Position numbers and translations under genes: made by a program. DNA of 64,000 nucleotides from Xiphias gladius (taxonomy: Eukaryota > Chordata > Actinopteri > Istiophoriformes > Xiphiidae): contig NC_053417.1 in the NCBI RefSeq assembly GCF_016859285.1, positions 20,392,206 through 20,456,205 on the forward strand, read 5' to 3'. Below the pieces are notes generated by a model that was not told the DNA's origin, searched no databases, and was given only the letters and a program-made list of their open reading frames with translations. Every line of letters begins with the position of its first letter. The stretch's first letter is position 1. Of the stretch, positions 12,670 to 23,135 are shown in pieces.

Positions 12670-14610
12670 TTACTTGGGGCTGTAGCCAGCCTGGAGGAAC
12701 CAGTGGTATGCAGACAGTACACTGGATGGGAGCTGTTGTTCCACCTGGAAGCCTTTATGAGGATAGTCCTGAATTCTCTCCACCACGCCTGCACAACAGG
12801 ACCATAAAAAAAAAAGGATAAGAACAAATCCATGAAATAGCACATAAAAGTAAACAGCGGTCCATTTTGATGACACACAGTAATAAAAGAAGAGTGATAG
12901 ACAGTACCAAGCATGTAACAGATGAGATCTGAAGCTGTGCCAACAGTAGGGTGAGGGTATTCAAAAATGCCTAACTGGGGTGAGGTCACGATAGCACGTG
13001 TGAGCTCCACCTGTTCAGGCCACTGACGCAGAAAGGTGGCATAGACCCTTCGCTCCATGAAGGGCTGCTGCACCAGGATCACCCTGGAAACTGTGGTGGA
13101 GGGAAGACGGTAAGAGAAAACAACAAAAATTAACTGAACAGATAAAACTGAGAACTGATAGAAAGAGGTACAGTGTATCCCAGCTGGTCATATTCTGACA
13201 TTCTGTTTTGTTCTGAAAAAAAAGTGCTACAGCAAGAATTTAAAGGCACAGCTAGAGCGCTCCAACCTGGAATGTTCCTCTCCTTGAGGACTCTGTGGGA
13301 GAAGCGGATATTCTCTCCAGTGTTTGTAGCCTCAGTCTCCAACAGGATGTTCCTCCCAGGAACCCCCATCCGCAGAGCCACATCCAAAAAAACATCAGCC
13401 TCTCGTCTGGTCCACACACCTATGTGAAATATGCACTGCTCATTGCTTACAAACATACATAAAAATGTGAGTGTGCGTGTGTATGTATGTATGTATGTAT
13501 GTCATAGTCTGTGTTGTTTCTATGTGTTTATCTGTTGAATATTGCGTATTAGTACCGGCGTTGCAAACTAGCTCCGGCTATAAATGTTGTGGTGGATGGC
13601 ACTATATGCTACATACAAAGAGACATTGAAAAAACTACCTGACTAATGCAAGAGGGATAAGGACACTCTTACTGACCTGCAGTCTGTTTGCCCAGGTTGC
13701 CAGTGAAGAGCAGCCAGGGAGCCCATCCTTCCAAAAAGAGAGCAGCTGACCTCTCAGCAACCCGCAGGTCATGACAGCCCAAGCCAATTATCACATCACT
13801 CTGTGAACAAAAAGCTTGCTACTATCAACAACAAATAGGTTATGTCAGTTATAATCCAATAAAGAGGACATTAAATGTGCATTAATCAAATGTTTATATC
13901 AACAATTAATCTAATGACTAGATGTAATGCTAAAGTATTTGCTTAAGATTACCCACAGAGGATTATGGACTCTAAATCTATACAGAGCTTTTAGCCCGTA
14001 TTAGTCTTTTTAAATTTTTTATTTTTTATTTTTTGATGGAGACAAACGGCTCAAGAGCAGCTGTTTTCAGCAAACAGCCACTGTAGCTAGCTGGTCAAGA
14101 AAGTACAAAAGCTAACGTTGGCAAGGTATTGGTCCCGGATATGTTTTGATGGAGACCAAACCTGAGCTGAAAGGTCAGTGACTTACTTTTGTCTCTTGGC
14201 CAGACACAGGCTACAATGGGATGGTAATGTTGCTTTGTGTCTGCTATGTTAAGCAGCAGCGTGTGGTTGACAAACACTAATGTTGTATGTAGACAATATG
14301 TCAGGACTGTTTGTTTTTGCACTTCATCTGCTCCCTGGTGGCCCAAATTCCAACAAGCAGCTACAGTATACGGTACATACTGTATATGAAAATATAATAT
14401 GAAAAATAAGTGTTTTGTTTGTTTTACATGGAGTCTGGTAATAACTGAAATAGTTATAGATATTAGAGATGTTATTGACAATTTGCATGAATTACACAAA
14501 TGAGTACACAGATATCTCTGCCACATGACAGTCCATACTTTTTCAAGATGATGATGCAGATGAAGGTAGTCCCATAGGATTCGGGCCCATTTCTCACTCT
14601 CCTTATCCAT
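12670..14610 (-). CDS. DUF218 (YdcF/SCO4629-like) domain protein
   Basis: Five minus-strand exons keep frame: 14539-14610 (from the first internal Met, MDKESEKW), 13677-13800, 13267-13419, 12908-13090 and 12670-12788, giving 216 residues and ending in GYSPK. Family hallmarks in order are DVIIGLGCHDLRVAERSAAL (residues about 26-45), FLEGWAPWLLFTGNLG, an ETEATNTGENI block and SRVILVQQPFMERR. DUF218 proteins are common in bacteria (YdcF, SanA, Streptomyces SCO4629). Their chemistry is poorly known, so no reaction is proposed. The true start may lie upstream: the frame stays open through QHVRG to a good acceptor (ctctctacag) near 14629, implying another 5' exon that I could not place. I see no signal peptide or membrane segment in this part. 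It sits tail-to-tail with the + strand cadherin copy and downstream of mtg2 on the same strand. Confidence 0.8.
13482..13503. repeat. (GTAT)n microsatellite
   Basis: Short tetranucleotide run in the intron between the second and third listed exons of the DUF218 gene. Confidence 0.8.
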
Positions 14611-14632
14611 TCCTCTCACATGCTGAGCTGTA

Positions 14633-16184
14633 GAGAGAGGGAGGAAGCAGACACCACAAAAAACAAGCTTAGCAAAATTATATACATGTTGCCAGAAAAA
14701 CTCACTCCATTACAAACTGCACCCTACTGGCTGTCATGTTGAGTTTTAAGTGTAAAGAAAACACTTGTCATAACATCAGTGACGCTAACTTACATCAGTC
14801 ATGCAAGGTCCACAAACAGAAAATATGTGACACAGCAGCCTCCATAACAACATCAGCCCCAGGGTAGGAGGCTGACGTAGGCCATCCGTTAAAAGAACAA
14901 GAGACCACAACAGTGGCAGGTTTCCACTGAAGCTTTTACCTCTTAAGTATAACAGTACAACAGTCCCGGCCATTTATTCTCCAATGTTCCTATTCATTTA
15001 CCTTCCCTTCCAATTGTCTAAAGGGCAACAGCTTCTTTTATGTCTCAGCTCATCTATCCACTCTTAAATATGAACTCTCTCTTCCTCCAGCTCTTTAATA
15101 CTAATTCTAACCAGAATGGATTACAAAGCTCTTATGATCCTTTTGCTGATCGAGAACCCATTTGTTTTATTCTGCTCCTTTACCCTGCCATTTATCAGAG
15201 TGCAGGATTGCTGCGTTGTACGACATCAAAATCCAACGTATCTCTGCCTTAAGTGGCCCTTTTTGAAACAAAAACTACATAAACACAGTGCACACAAATA
15301 GCATTTACACCATTTAAACACACATCAATTAAGGGCTGCTGGCAAATCAACCCATAAATACATATCTGAGTCATTGTGCTTGTGTAGGCTTGGAATCATG
15401 TTAAGAGCAGCAGCAGTACCCAGTAAACATTCAAAACCTACTGCACACAGAGACAACGGTGACATGGGGTCAGAGGGCAGTTGTGCCTCACGCTACTCCT
15501 GTTGTTTTTCAACGTCAAACAAAACATACCACCACTCTGGAATGACAATGCACAAGCACAGCAGTTTGCTTCTGTTCTGCCTATCTACCAGCTTTCCGTA
15601 TTAATTTAAATGTGTGCTACTCACCACTATTTCCCCAATAAGCACGATGTGCTGACGGAGCTGAATTAGGCAGTGATTGAATAAGGGGCATCACAACAAC
15701 CCCCAAATGTCATCATTTGGACTCAACAGAGTTGTGTAATGACCACGAAATGTTCAATTAAAAATGTAATTTAAGTTATTCAAAATTATGTGATACATGC
15801 CCTCTGCTGGTTCATTTAGGAATTGGAAATATGTGGTGTCTCCCCAGTCAGTCTACTGTCTCTGCAGTTTTGATGTCAAGACTTTTTCACAAAATCATCT
15901 TTGGTATCTTTATGTGCACAAATTTCCCTCTATAGGCTGAATTTTTATGATTTATTTATCTTAATAGGCTGAAGTATTTTTGAAATACTAACATTTAAAA
16001 GTGTACCATCTACAATTTACATGTAGTATGTAAGCCACCGTTGTCGAATTCTGTACATACTGTGTGGCATAAGGCTGTAGCATAAGTTTCAAGAAATCCA
16101 AAATAAAAAATATTTAATTGTATTGAGCAATATGCTGCCAGTCATTTTTAAAACACAAACATTGAATTTTGTTGTGTTTATATA
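14633..16184. other. Upstream flank of the DUF218 gene and spacer to mtg2
   Basis: It should hold the promoter and any missing 5' exon of the DUF218 gene. Several open frames occur around 14785-15604 but none shows a conserved domain. No repeats with clear ends were seen. Confidence 0.4.
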
Positions 16185-16190
16185 TTTATT
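16185..16190 (-). terminator. mtg2: mtg2 poly(A) signal
   Basis: AATAAA on the minus strand, 83 bases past the mtg2 stop codon, is the first canonical signal and implies a short 3' UTR. Confidence 0.6.
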
Positions 16191-16272
16191 AAGCAATTTA
16201 AAATACATTTTATATCTTACAGTATAAATATTTTTACAGAGATATCAGTAGAGCAAGGGAAAATAGTTTTTT

Positions 16273-19084
16273 CTACCACCTAGTGGGTTTGCCTTCCCCA
16301 CTACCTTCTCCTTGGAGGTAGCCGTCATACAGCTCTCTGAGATGGAGGATGAGCTCCTCTGTGTTTTGTCCCGTAAGAGCTGACACGGGGATGACCCGTT
16401 CGATGACGAGGCTACTTAGAGTCTCAAGCTTCTCCCGGGCCTCAGGTAGGTCCATTTTGTTGGCTATGATGGCCTGAGGCCGCTGGGACAGACCAGGCTC
16501 ATACTGGTCCAGTTCATAACGCAAGTGTTGGAGCTGAGTCCAGGGCTCCGGAGTCGACAGATCCAGAACAAAGAGGAGGAAACGACAGCGCTCTATGTGA
16601 CGCAGGAAAGAGATGCCCAGGCCTCGATTTAGATGGGCTCCTTGAATGATGCCTGGGATGTCAGCAACTATGCAGAGCAAGGGTAAAAGTGGAACATACA
16701 CGTTATACTGTATATCATTAAAGCTAAAAATGATCCAAAGCGAGATCCTATTAAAACTTTATTATTCTGTTGTAAAATAAAAAATAATATATTAATGGTT
16801 TGCTTAAAACCACTTACCTGCAACTTGCTCATGGTCTCTGTAATTGACAACTCCTACATGTGGATTGAGTGTTGTAAAAGGGTAAGCAGCCACAGCAGGC
16901 CTGGCATTGGAGATGGCTCTCAACAAAGATGATTTCCCAGCATTAGGAAACCCCACCTAACGGGGTATAGAAAAAAACCCAAAAAAAACCAAATCATTTT
17001 ATTACATTTGTAGTGTTGGAAAGTAATACAGCAATGTTATTTTTAAACTTCAACAGCTTTTTCTCACCAGCCCAGCATGTGCCATGGTGCGTAGCTCCAG
17101 CTGAAGGACCTTCTCCTCACCTGCCATTCCTGAGGTTGCTGTCATTGGGGCACGGTTCTCATTGGAAAGAAAGAATCGATTTCCCTTCCCTCCGGCTCCT
17201 CCAAATGCAGCCAGATACTCCTGCCCATGTTCAGAAAGGTCCACTATCATTTTGCCCTGCTCCTTCACCACGGTGCCTAATGGTACCTTTACAAATGGAA
17301 AAACATCACAAGCACGATTAGGCAGTAGGTTCATGATAGAAACGTGACAAAAGTGTTTGTAAATTACATGTCATTTATGATCAAATGCATGGACTCACAC
17401 AAATATAGGCTGGGCTGCCATTCCGACCATAACAGTTCTTGCTGCCCCCCGATTGCCCAACCTCTCCCTTGTAAACTGGAACTACTTGCGCCAATGATTT
17501 GACAAACCGATCAGCTGAAAGCACACAAATAACGGATGGTAGATGGAAGGACGTTTTGACAGGACGCAGAATGGAGAAAGCTGTGTCAGTGACGATGGTG
17601 ACAAGGCTTTTTAAAGTAATTTTAGTAAAGAAAATGCCAACATGTTTATGATTCTTTACAAACTCTAATTACATTCCAGCCAGTAGGGTGACTAGTCCTG
17701 AATTTCAACGTAATTCATTTATGGTGAGTACAGACAGAGGGGGGAAACTGAAAAAGTCGGAAAGTGTCAGCGCACATTCCATAAACTAAATGAATACCCA
17801 ACTTACCCTTGATAATGATGCTTCCTCCATCACCTCCATTCCCTCCATCCGGTCCACCCCACTCTTTTCGGGGCTCACTGTGAAAGCTGCAGGCACCTTT
17901 ACCGCCTGACCCAGCCACCAGCTTCACACGGCGATGGTCTACAAAGTGACGGGTCTATGGTCCACATCAAGTAATAATTAGGCAGTTGGGTGACCCACGC
18001 TTCAAACTAGAGCCCGACCGATATATCAGTCGGCCAATTTTATCGGCCAATACTGGCCAATCACAGCTATACTGGTATCGGGGTATGTGTTGTCCGATAT
18101 GCGCCGATATGAAAACTTTTTCTTACAGAACGTAATGCAAAAAACAAGATGCTTGGGGTTATTTAGAAATTGTGTCATCACATAGTTTGTCCAACAGAGC
18201 GCGCTCAGACTCCATTGTTTGCAATACTCTCAGTGCTGTCTGCGGCACATGTAGCATAGTATGCCAAGCTGAGCAGCCGGGGATGCTGAGTCAATTGCTG
18301 TCTTCACGCTAAGTTGCTAGCTAGTTTGTGAAATATATTGCTGGAAACTTAATACGGTCCCCATCATTTTCCCTTTACAATATTACTCTAACATATACTG
18401 TATGTGTATATTCACATACATACATATATATATGTATACACACGCGCACACACATACATAAGGAATATCGGCTGATATATCGATATCAAATTTTTTTTAC
18501 TCCCTAAAATCAGTATCGGCATAGGCCCCTAAAATTTAGTCGGGCTCTACGGTCGGGCTCTACTTTAAACAGTCCTGATAGTTTGCAGGTCATCATCAAC
18601 ACAACACTAGGGTGGATTACACCTAGAGGATATGCAGTTTGTTTCTCTTTCTGTCTCTTTACCAAGAGGTGTATGACAGAGACTCTACAACTGGCCGGTC
18701 AGCTGTAGATTTATTTAACACTAGTATATTCTTAAGAGAACTTAAGATCATTGAGGAAAATACGCACATGACTAAATATCAGTTTAAAAACGCTAGGATG
18801 GGAAAACCTGATAACGCACAGGTAGCTCAAATACATACCAGCTTCTTTTCTGAGAGCTCCCTCTTCTTCTGGTTTCCTCGGACTTTGGCGCACAGCGTGC
18901 GGGAGGTGCTGACATCTCTGATACCGGCGGCGACTTTCGGTCTCCACGCCGCTGGTACTGGAGGACTGCCGTGACTGAACGAGCTCAGTTCGTTTCCTCT
19001 AACCCCTCGTCCTAACACGTATGGTGAAAGTACGTCCGGAGAAAGCCACCGAGGCGTTTTAACTCTCGACAACGTCGCCAGCAT
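16273..19084 (-). CDS. mtg2: Mitochondrial ribosome-associated GTPase 2 (Obg family)
   Basis: MTG2 (GTPBP5) is an Obg-type GTPase that helps mature the mitochondrial large ribosomal subunit. Six exons keep frame: 18839-19084, 17807-17954, 17399-17514, 17068-17286, 16818-16956 and 16273-16667. They total 1263 nt, 420 residues, close to the human protein. Residues 1-82 form an Arg-containing, acid-poor N-terminus that fits a mitochondrial targeting peptide. About 83-243 is the Gly-rich Obg fold ([27 protein letters not shown]). The G domain follows: P-loop GFPNAGKSS at 245-253, G3 DIPG at 292-295, G4 NKMD at 359-362 and G5 SAL at about 385. All key residues are intact. The long first intron contains a hAT-type MITE. 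The gene is transcribed in the same direction as ss18l1 upstream and the DUF218 gene downstream. Confidence 0.97.
18008..18562. mobile_element. hAT-type MITE with 8-bp target duplication
   Basis: The element lies in mtg2 intron 1 and is bounded by inverted ends tagagcccgacc and ggtcgggctcta, with many cgatat/atcgg motifs inside. Flanking 8-mers cttcaaac (18000-18007) and ctttaaac (18563-18570) differ at one base, fitting a hAT target-site duplication. The right terminus is present twice in tandem (a second gtcgggctcta near 18539-18549). It has no coding capacity. This is a widespread fish repeat. Confidence 0.8.
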
Positions 19085-19606
19085 TGTTCCACAGTAGCTA
19101 GTTAGTTAGCTAACGACTGTTAAACCATGTCAACTCAACCGCGCGCCTCAGTACACGCCACTAGGTGCGAGCAAAACAGGATTCTGTCGGGAAAATAGCT
19201 GGTGAAGTTATGCTGTCAATTCAGGACAGACATAAATCACTTTCGGAAGCTCATAGGAAAGTCAAATAACATAGCGATTAAACCAGCTCGGATGCAGGAC
19301 TGGCACTGCAGGAGACCCCACGCAACTACGGAATCCGCGAAGGGACAGTTTGTCTACGCGATTGTTAATTAAGGTTTGTCATTTCGGTCCTCTACCGCCA
19401 CACTCTGTGGTGGAGTGAGGGTTTATAGATAGACAGGAGCAGCAAGAAATGTGAAGAAAAGCTGCTGTGCTACCACTGAAACGTCACCGATTTAATGCTT
19501 TCGAGTTAAAACCAGAGGACTTTTTATTTTTTATTTTTTTGATATACTGCAGTCACGGTAATTTTAATTAACTTACCCCTTGTATTTAATACTTCATACA
19601 GTGTGG
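19085..19606. promoter_or_regulatory. mtg2 upstream region
   Basis: This is the 5' flank of mtg2, with a scatter of CpGs up to about 19400. It likely includes the promoter and 5' UTR. I identify no specific binding site with confidence. Confidence 0.45.
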
Positions 19607-20490
19607 GTTCAGAAAAGGTGGGACATTTAGGCATTGCCTTGTTTTCCCATTTCACTCAATGGAACCAATACATTTTTTTAATCCTAAAATCTTGCCACAA
19701 CACCGCCTGTCCCTCAGCAGTCAATTTTAGTCATAGCCATTGTGGGTGTGGTTGCAAGTCAGGAAGAGACTGGTTGGCATTTGTTATGTGAAAGTGAAAT
19801 GAATGGGACCCCCCAAAAAAGTGTTTTAAGTAAACATAGGTTGGCCAGCCATTACAAGCATTATAAAATGAGAATGCACAATGTCATCTTCAGTTTTCTT
19901 GGACAATATTTTGAGCACTGTCCTACGTTATTTGCAAAACTCGTGACTGGTCAAGTGGGACACTTTTGTAAGGATGTTTAATGCAGAATTTCAGCAGTTT
20001 TATTAATTGTATTGAATGATTTACAAGATTGATGTGTGGCTCAAGATGTTAAAGCTGTAATGGAGAGGTTGGTAGTTCACATCTAATCAAGGGTGTCAAA
20101 ATTTAAATTATTTATTTTCAGAGTCTATGTCTATACAAATATGTATATACTGTATGTATGTAGATATACATCGATCAGCCTCAACTTTAAAACGAGTAAC
20201 TGGTTTTATGGTGTATATATACAATATATACAGTACATTGTAGCTTAGTGTCCCACTTAATCAAACCAGCTGTCCCACTAAACCTGAAAAACCTGAGTGA
20301 AGAAAAAAGGGGTTCTTGTTGGGTTTGAGAGGCTATAAAGCTTTTAAACAACAGTCACTGTTCTTCAAAACTTTACATGGGAATCTTTAAGGGGTTGTAT
20401 CATTGCACAAAAAAATAATTGATGTGAGTGAATGTTTGTTATAGTAGTGGCTCAGGGCATTTGCCAATAAGTGGCCCACTTTTGCTGAAC
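19607..20490. mobile_element. Possible non-autonomous DNA element with short inverted ends
   Basis: Left end gttcagaaaaggtgggac (19607-19624) and right end ggcccacttttgctgaac (20473-20490) are imperfect reverse complements. Related gtgggacactttt and tgtcccactt motifs recur inside, near 19955 and 20250-20275. A gatcagcctcaactttaaaac segment near 20173 resembles the end of another fish repeat. There is no coding capacity. The boundaries are tentative. Confidence 0.4.
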
Positions 20491-20999
20491 TTCCTGCTAA
20501 GGGAAGTTTGAACACTTCTTTAGGGGCTGAAAAGGTTAATAAAAAAATCAAAGATTTTTAGTCTGAGGCATATTTTGTCAGGTGGATTTTGTTTGGCAAT
20601 CTGACAGAAATGCCACTTTCGTATTGACTAAATCACATTAGCTATAACAATTTACAGGAATTTCAACATACTAACACACAAATGAACTGAAAACAGACAA
20701 CGCTAAAACAAGTACATGTTACACATACTAATAACTATAATAAGTGTGATAATAATGACATCATTAATATGATGTGTGACCACTGACATTTCCTTAATAA
20801 AGACACAAAATGCAGACATACAAAAGGTGAATGTCAGTTTATTTTTATATAACAAACAGTAACAAAAGACAGCAGAAAAGATCAGGCAATGTAGTCGTAC
20901 AATAGACAAGTAGATAACATTCATATTTGGATTATACACACCAAACTTGACTTCCTCTCGCTCACTGTCTCTATTTTGCTCTCTCTAGTATATATGCAA

Positions 21000-21044
21000 G
21001 CACGCACACGCACACACACTCACACACACACACGCACGCACACA

Positions 21045-21098
<54 letters not shown>
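21000..21098. repeat. (CA)n microsatellite
   Basis: About 100 bases of CA units, interrupted by CG, TC and GA in the first half and pure in the second. Confidence 0.95.
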
Positions 21099-21102
<4 letters not shown>

Positions 21103-21467
21103 AGGCGTACCACCCACATCAGTGATGACACACTACAGAGAACTGGAAAATACTTGCCATACATGTTCAGGTCACATTAAAATGAAACACTGACACAGAT
21201 TCATTGTAGTAGAGAGAAGCCTGTGATTGTCACTGTTGGGTGGTACATAGTTATTTAGCTGTTTGACAGCCAGGTATCTCCCATTCTTGATTAACCCTGC
21301 AAAATGACTGCAACTATTGTGTTAATTTACCCCTCTGAGGTAAGCTGAGTTACTACAGGTTATACTGCAAAACTGAACCCTCGCAGTCACACTAATAATA
21401 TTTATTACTGATCAAACCGTAAGAAACAGTGATTAGTGAAATGACCAGAGGTGTGTCTGACTTCTTT

Positions 21468-21491
21468 TAAATAAATAAATAAATAAATAAA
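21468..21491. repeat. (AAAT)n microsatellite
   Basis: Six AAAT/ATAA units in tandem. Confidence 0.85.
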
Positions 21492-21525
21492 CAACATAAT
21501 ATATATGTCCATTTTGTTAACACAC

Positions 21526-21636
21526 AGATAGATAGCTAGATAGCTAGATAGATAGCTAGATAGATAGCTAGACAGATAGCTAGCTAGATAGATAGATAGA
21601 TAGATAGATAGATATAGATAGATAGATAGATAGATA
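21526..21636. repeat. Compound (GATA)n / GATAGCTA microsatellite
   Basis: The array mixes GATA units with a repeated GATAGCTA unit. The left half follows an 8-base higher-order unit and the right half is nearly pure GATA. Confidence 0.95.
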
Positions 21637-23135
21637 ATGAAATAACATAGCTAAATATGTAAAATAAGGCATGTGTGCTTGTATACCATCCCAATATTAA
21701 AATTAACCTTCTATACCCCTTTGTCTTATCTTTAACATTATTTTCTTCATCTCATACAATACAGATAGTTGATAATAAAGTTTTCACTGGAAAAAAATGA
21801 AGTAGTACACTTTATGTTTATGATGAAAGACTTCGCATAATCTGTTCATAAGTCACATACATACAGAAAATAATTTTCTTATATATGATATGTAAGTTGA
21901 AACCCACAATGTCACATCTAATAACATAAGACAAACCAACCATAGTCTTTGCCATCATTATATGTCAAGAAACTACATATAATGCTACAAATTTTAAGGT
22001 CACAATAAGAACCAAACTCAACATGACTGACTGAGTGTATTGCACTTATTGAAGTAGAGATGCAGGACATGTTACTGTTCTGTTCCTGTGTTGCTTTGGC
22101 TTTTTGAGGATCATTTGTAAAAAAACAGCCCGATTTCCACTACAATACGAAATATCAAACAATACATATACTGTCACTGCAAAATAAAGTGCAGACAAAG
22201 TGGCAATTACTATTTATGTAAAATCCTTACTGAATAGCATCAGAGTAGTGTAATACCTCTTAACTCTGCACAAAAACCATACTATATGTCTGCGCAGAGT
22301 ATTGCCAGGGGAAATGTAGTGTAAAAAATACCACCACAATGTATGTATATCATGGACAATGATAAACACTTTTAAGTCTTGATCAGTCAGCTATCTATTG
22401 TGTAGACATATGTAGAGAGTGAAAACACATAATGTTAGACCACACAGCAACACATCACAGTTTGACTAACACAGACAAACCCCCCCTGATCGACTCAGGT
22501 TTAAGGACTAACATTTTCACCTTCATAAAATTAATTTCCATTATCATGAGATATATCAGTGTCTCTACTAGGAATTAAAGCAAAAGCTGGACCTAGTCTA
22601 TTAGATAAATATCAAGGAGCAATTCCCTCAAGGCCAATTAGCTAGCTAGCTCTTTATAGCCACAGTCTCATAGACCACAATCCTTCTCTGTGCACCAAAA
22701 AAAAAAAAAAAAAAACAATAAGAAAGAGGCTTGTAAAATAAATAAACAATAAAAGCAGGGAATAGAATAAAGATAAGTGAAAGGCAAAGATAGAAAAAAA
22801 AGATGAGGATATAGGCAAGTTGCGGCTTTTCTAACGATTTTACTGCTTCTTTTTAGTACGTTAATTAATACATACATTTACATTAACTGTCTTGATTCTA
22901 CAAGCACCCTAAATTTTTGTGGGTGACCAGTAACATTTCATGCCATCATCTACCAGCTGCAACCTTATTGCAAGCAAAACAGATAAAGAAACATACCATT
23001 TGAAAGTTTCTTCTCAGCAAAAATGACGATTAAAGAGTTATGATAGGATAATAAATCTGATGCAGCCAAATCTCATAATCCACGGCTGGGCCCAGCACAT
23101 TTCCTTTTCTTCCAACAGGAAAACAAGGTTGTTCT

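Larger units (their letters stand above)
20839..23135 (-). other. Candidate ss18l1 3' UTR and flank
   Basis: Noncoding DNA downstream of the ss18l1 stop. A minus-strand AATAAA near 20840 could end a long 3' UTR, but earlier cleavage is possible. It contains several microsatellites and a poly(A) run at 22697-22715. No other gene is visible. Confidence 0.4.

Noticed and set aside
14095-14538. Extension of the first listed DUF218-gene exon leftwards as one 174-codon frame
   Set aside because: Family similarity stops exactly at a GT donor (GAAAAA/GTATGG), and the next exon at 13800 restores it. The rest is intron read-through.
21526-21636. Regular array considered as a CRISPR
   Set aside because: There are no unique spacers, the repeat unit is 4-8 bases, and the genome is eukaryotic. 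It is a microsatellite.
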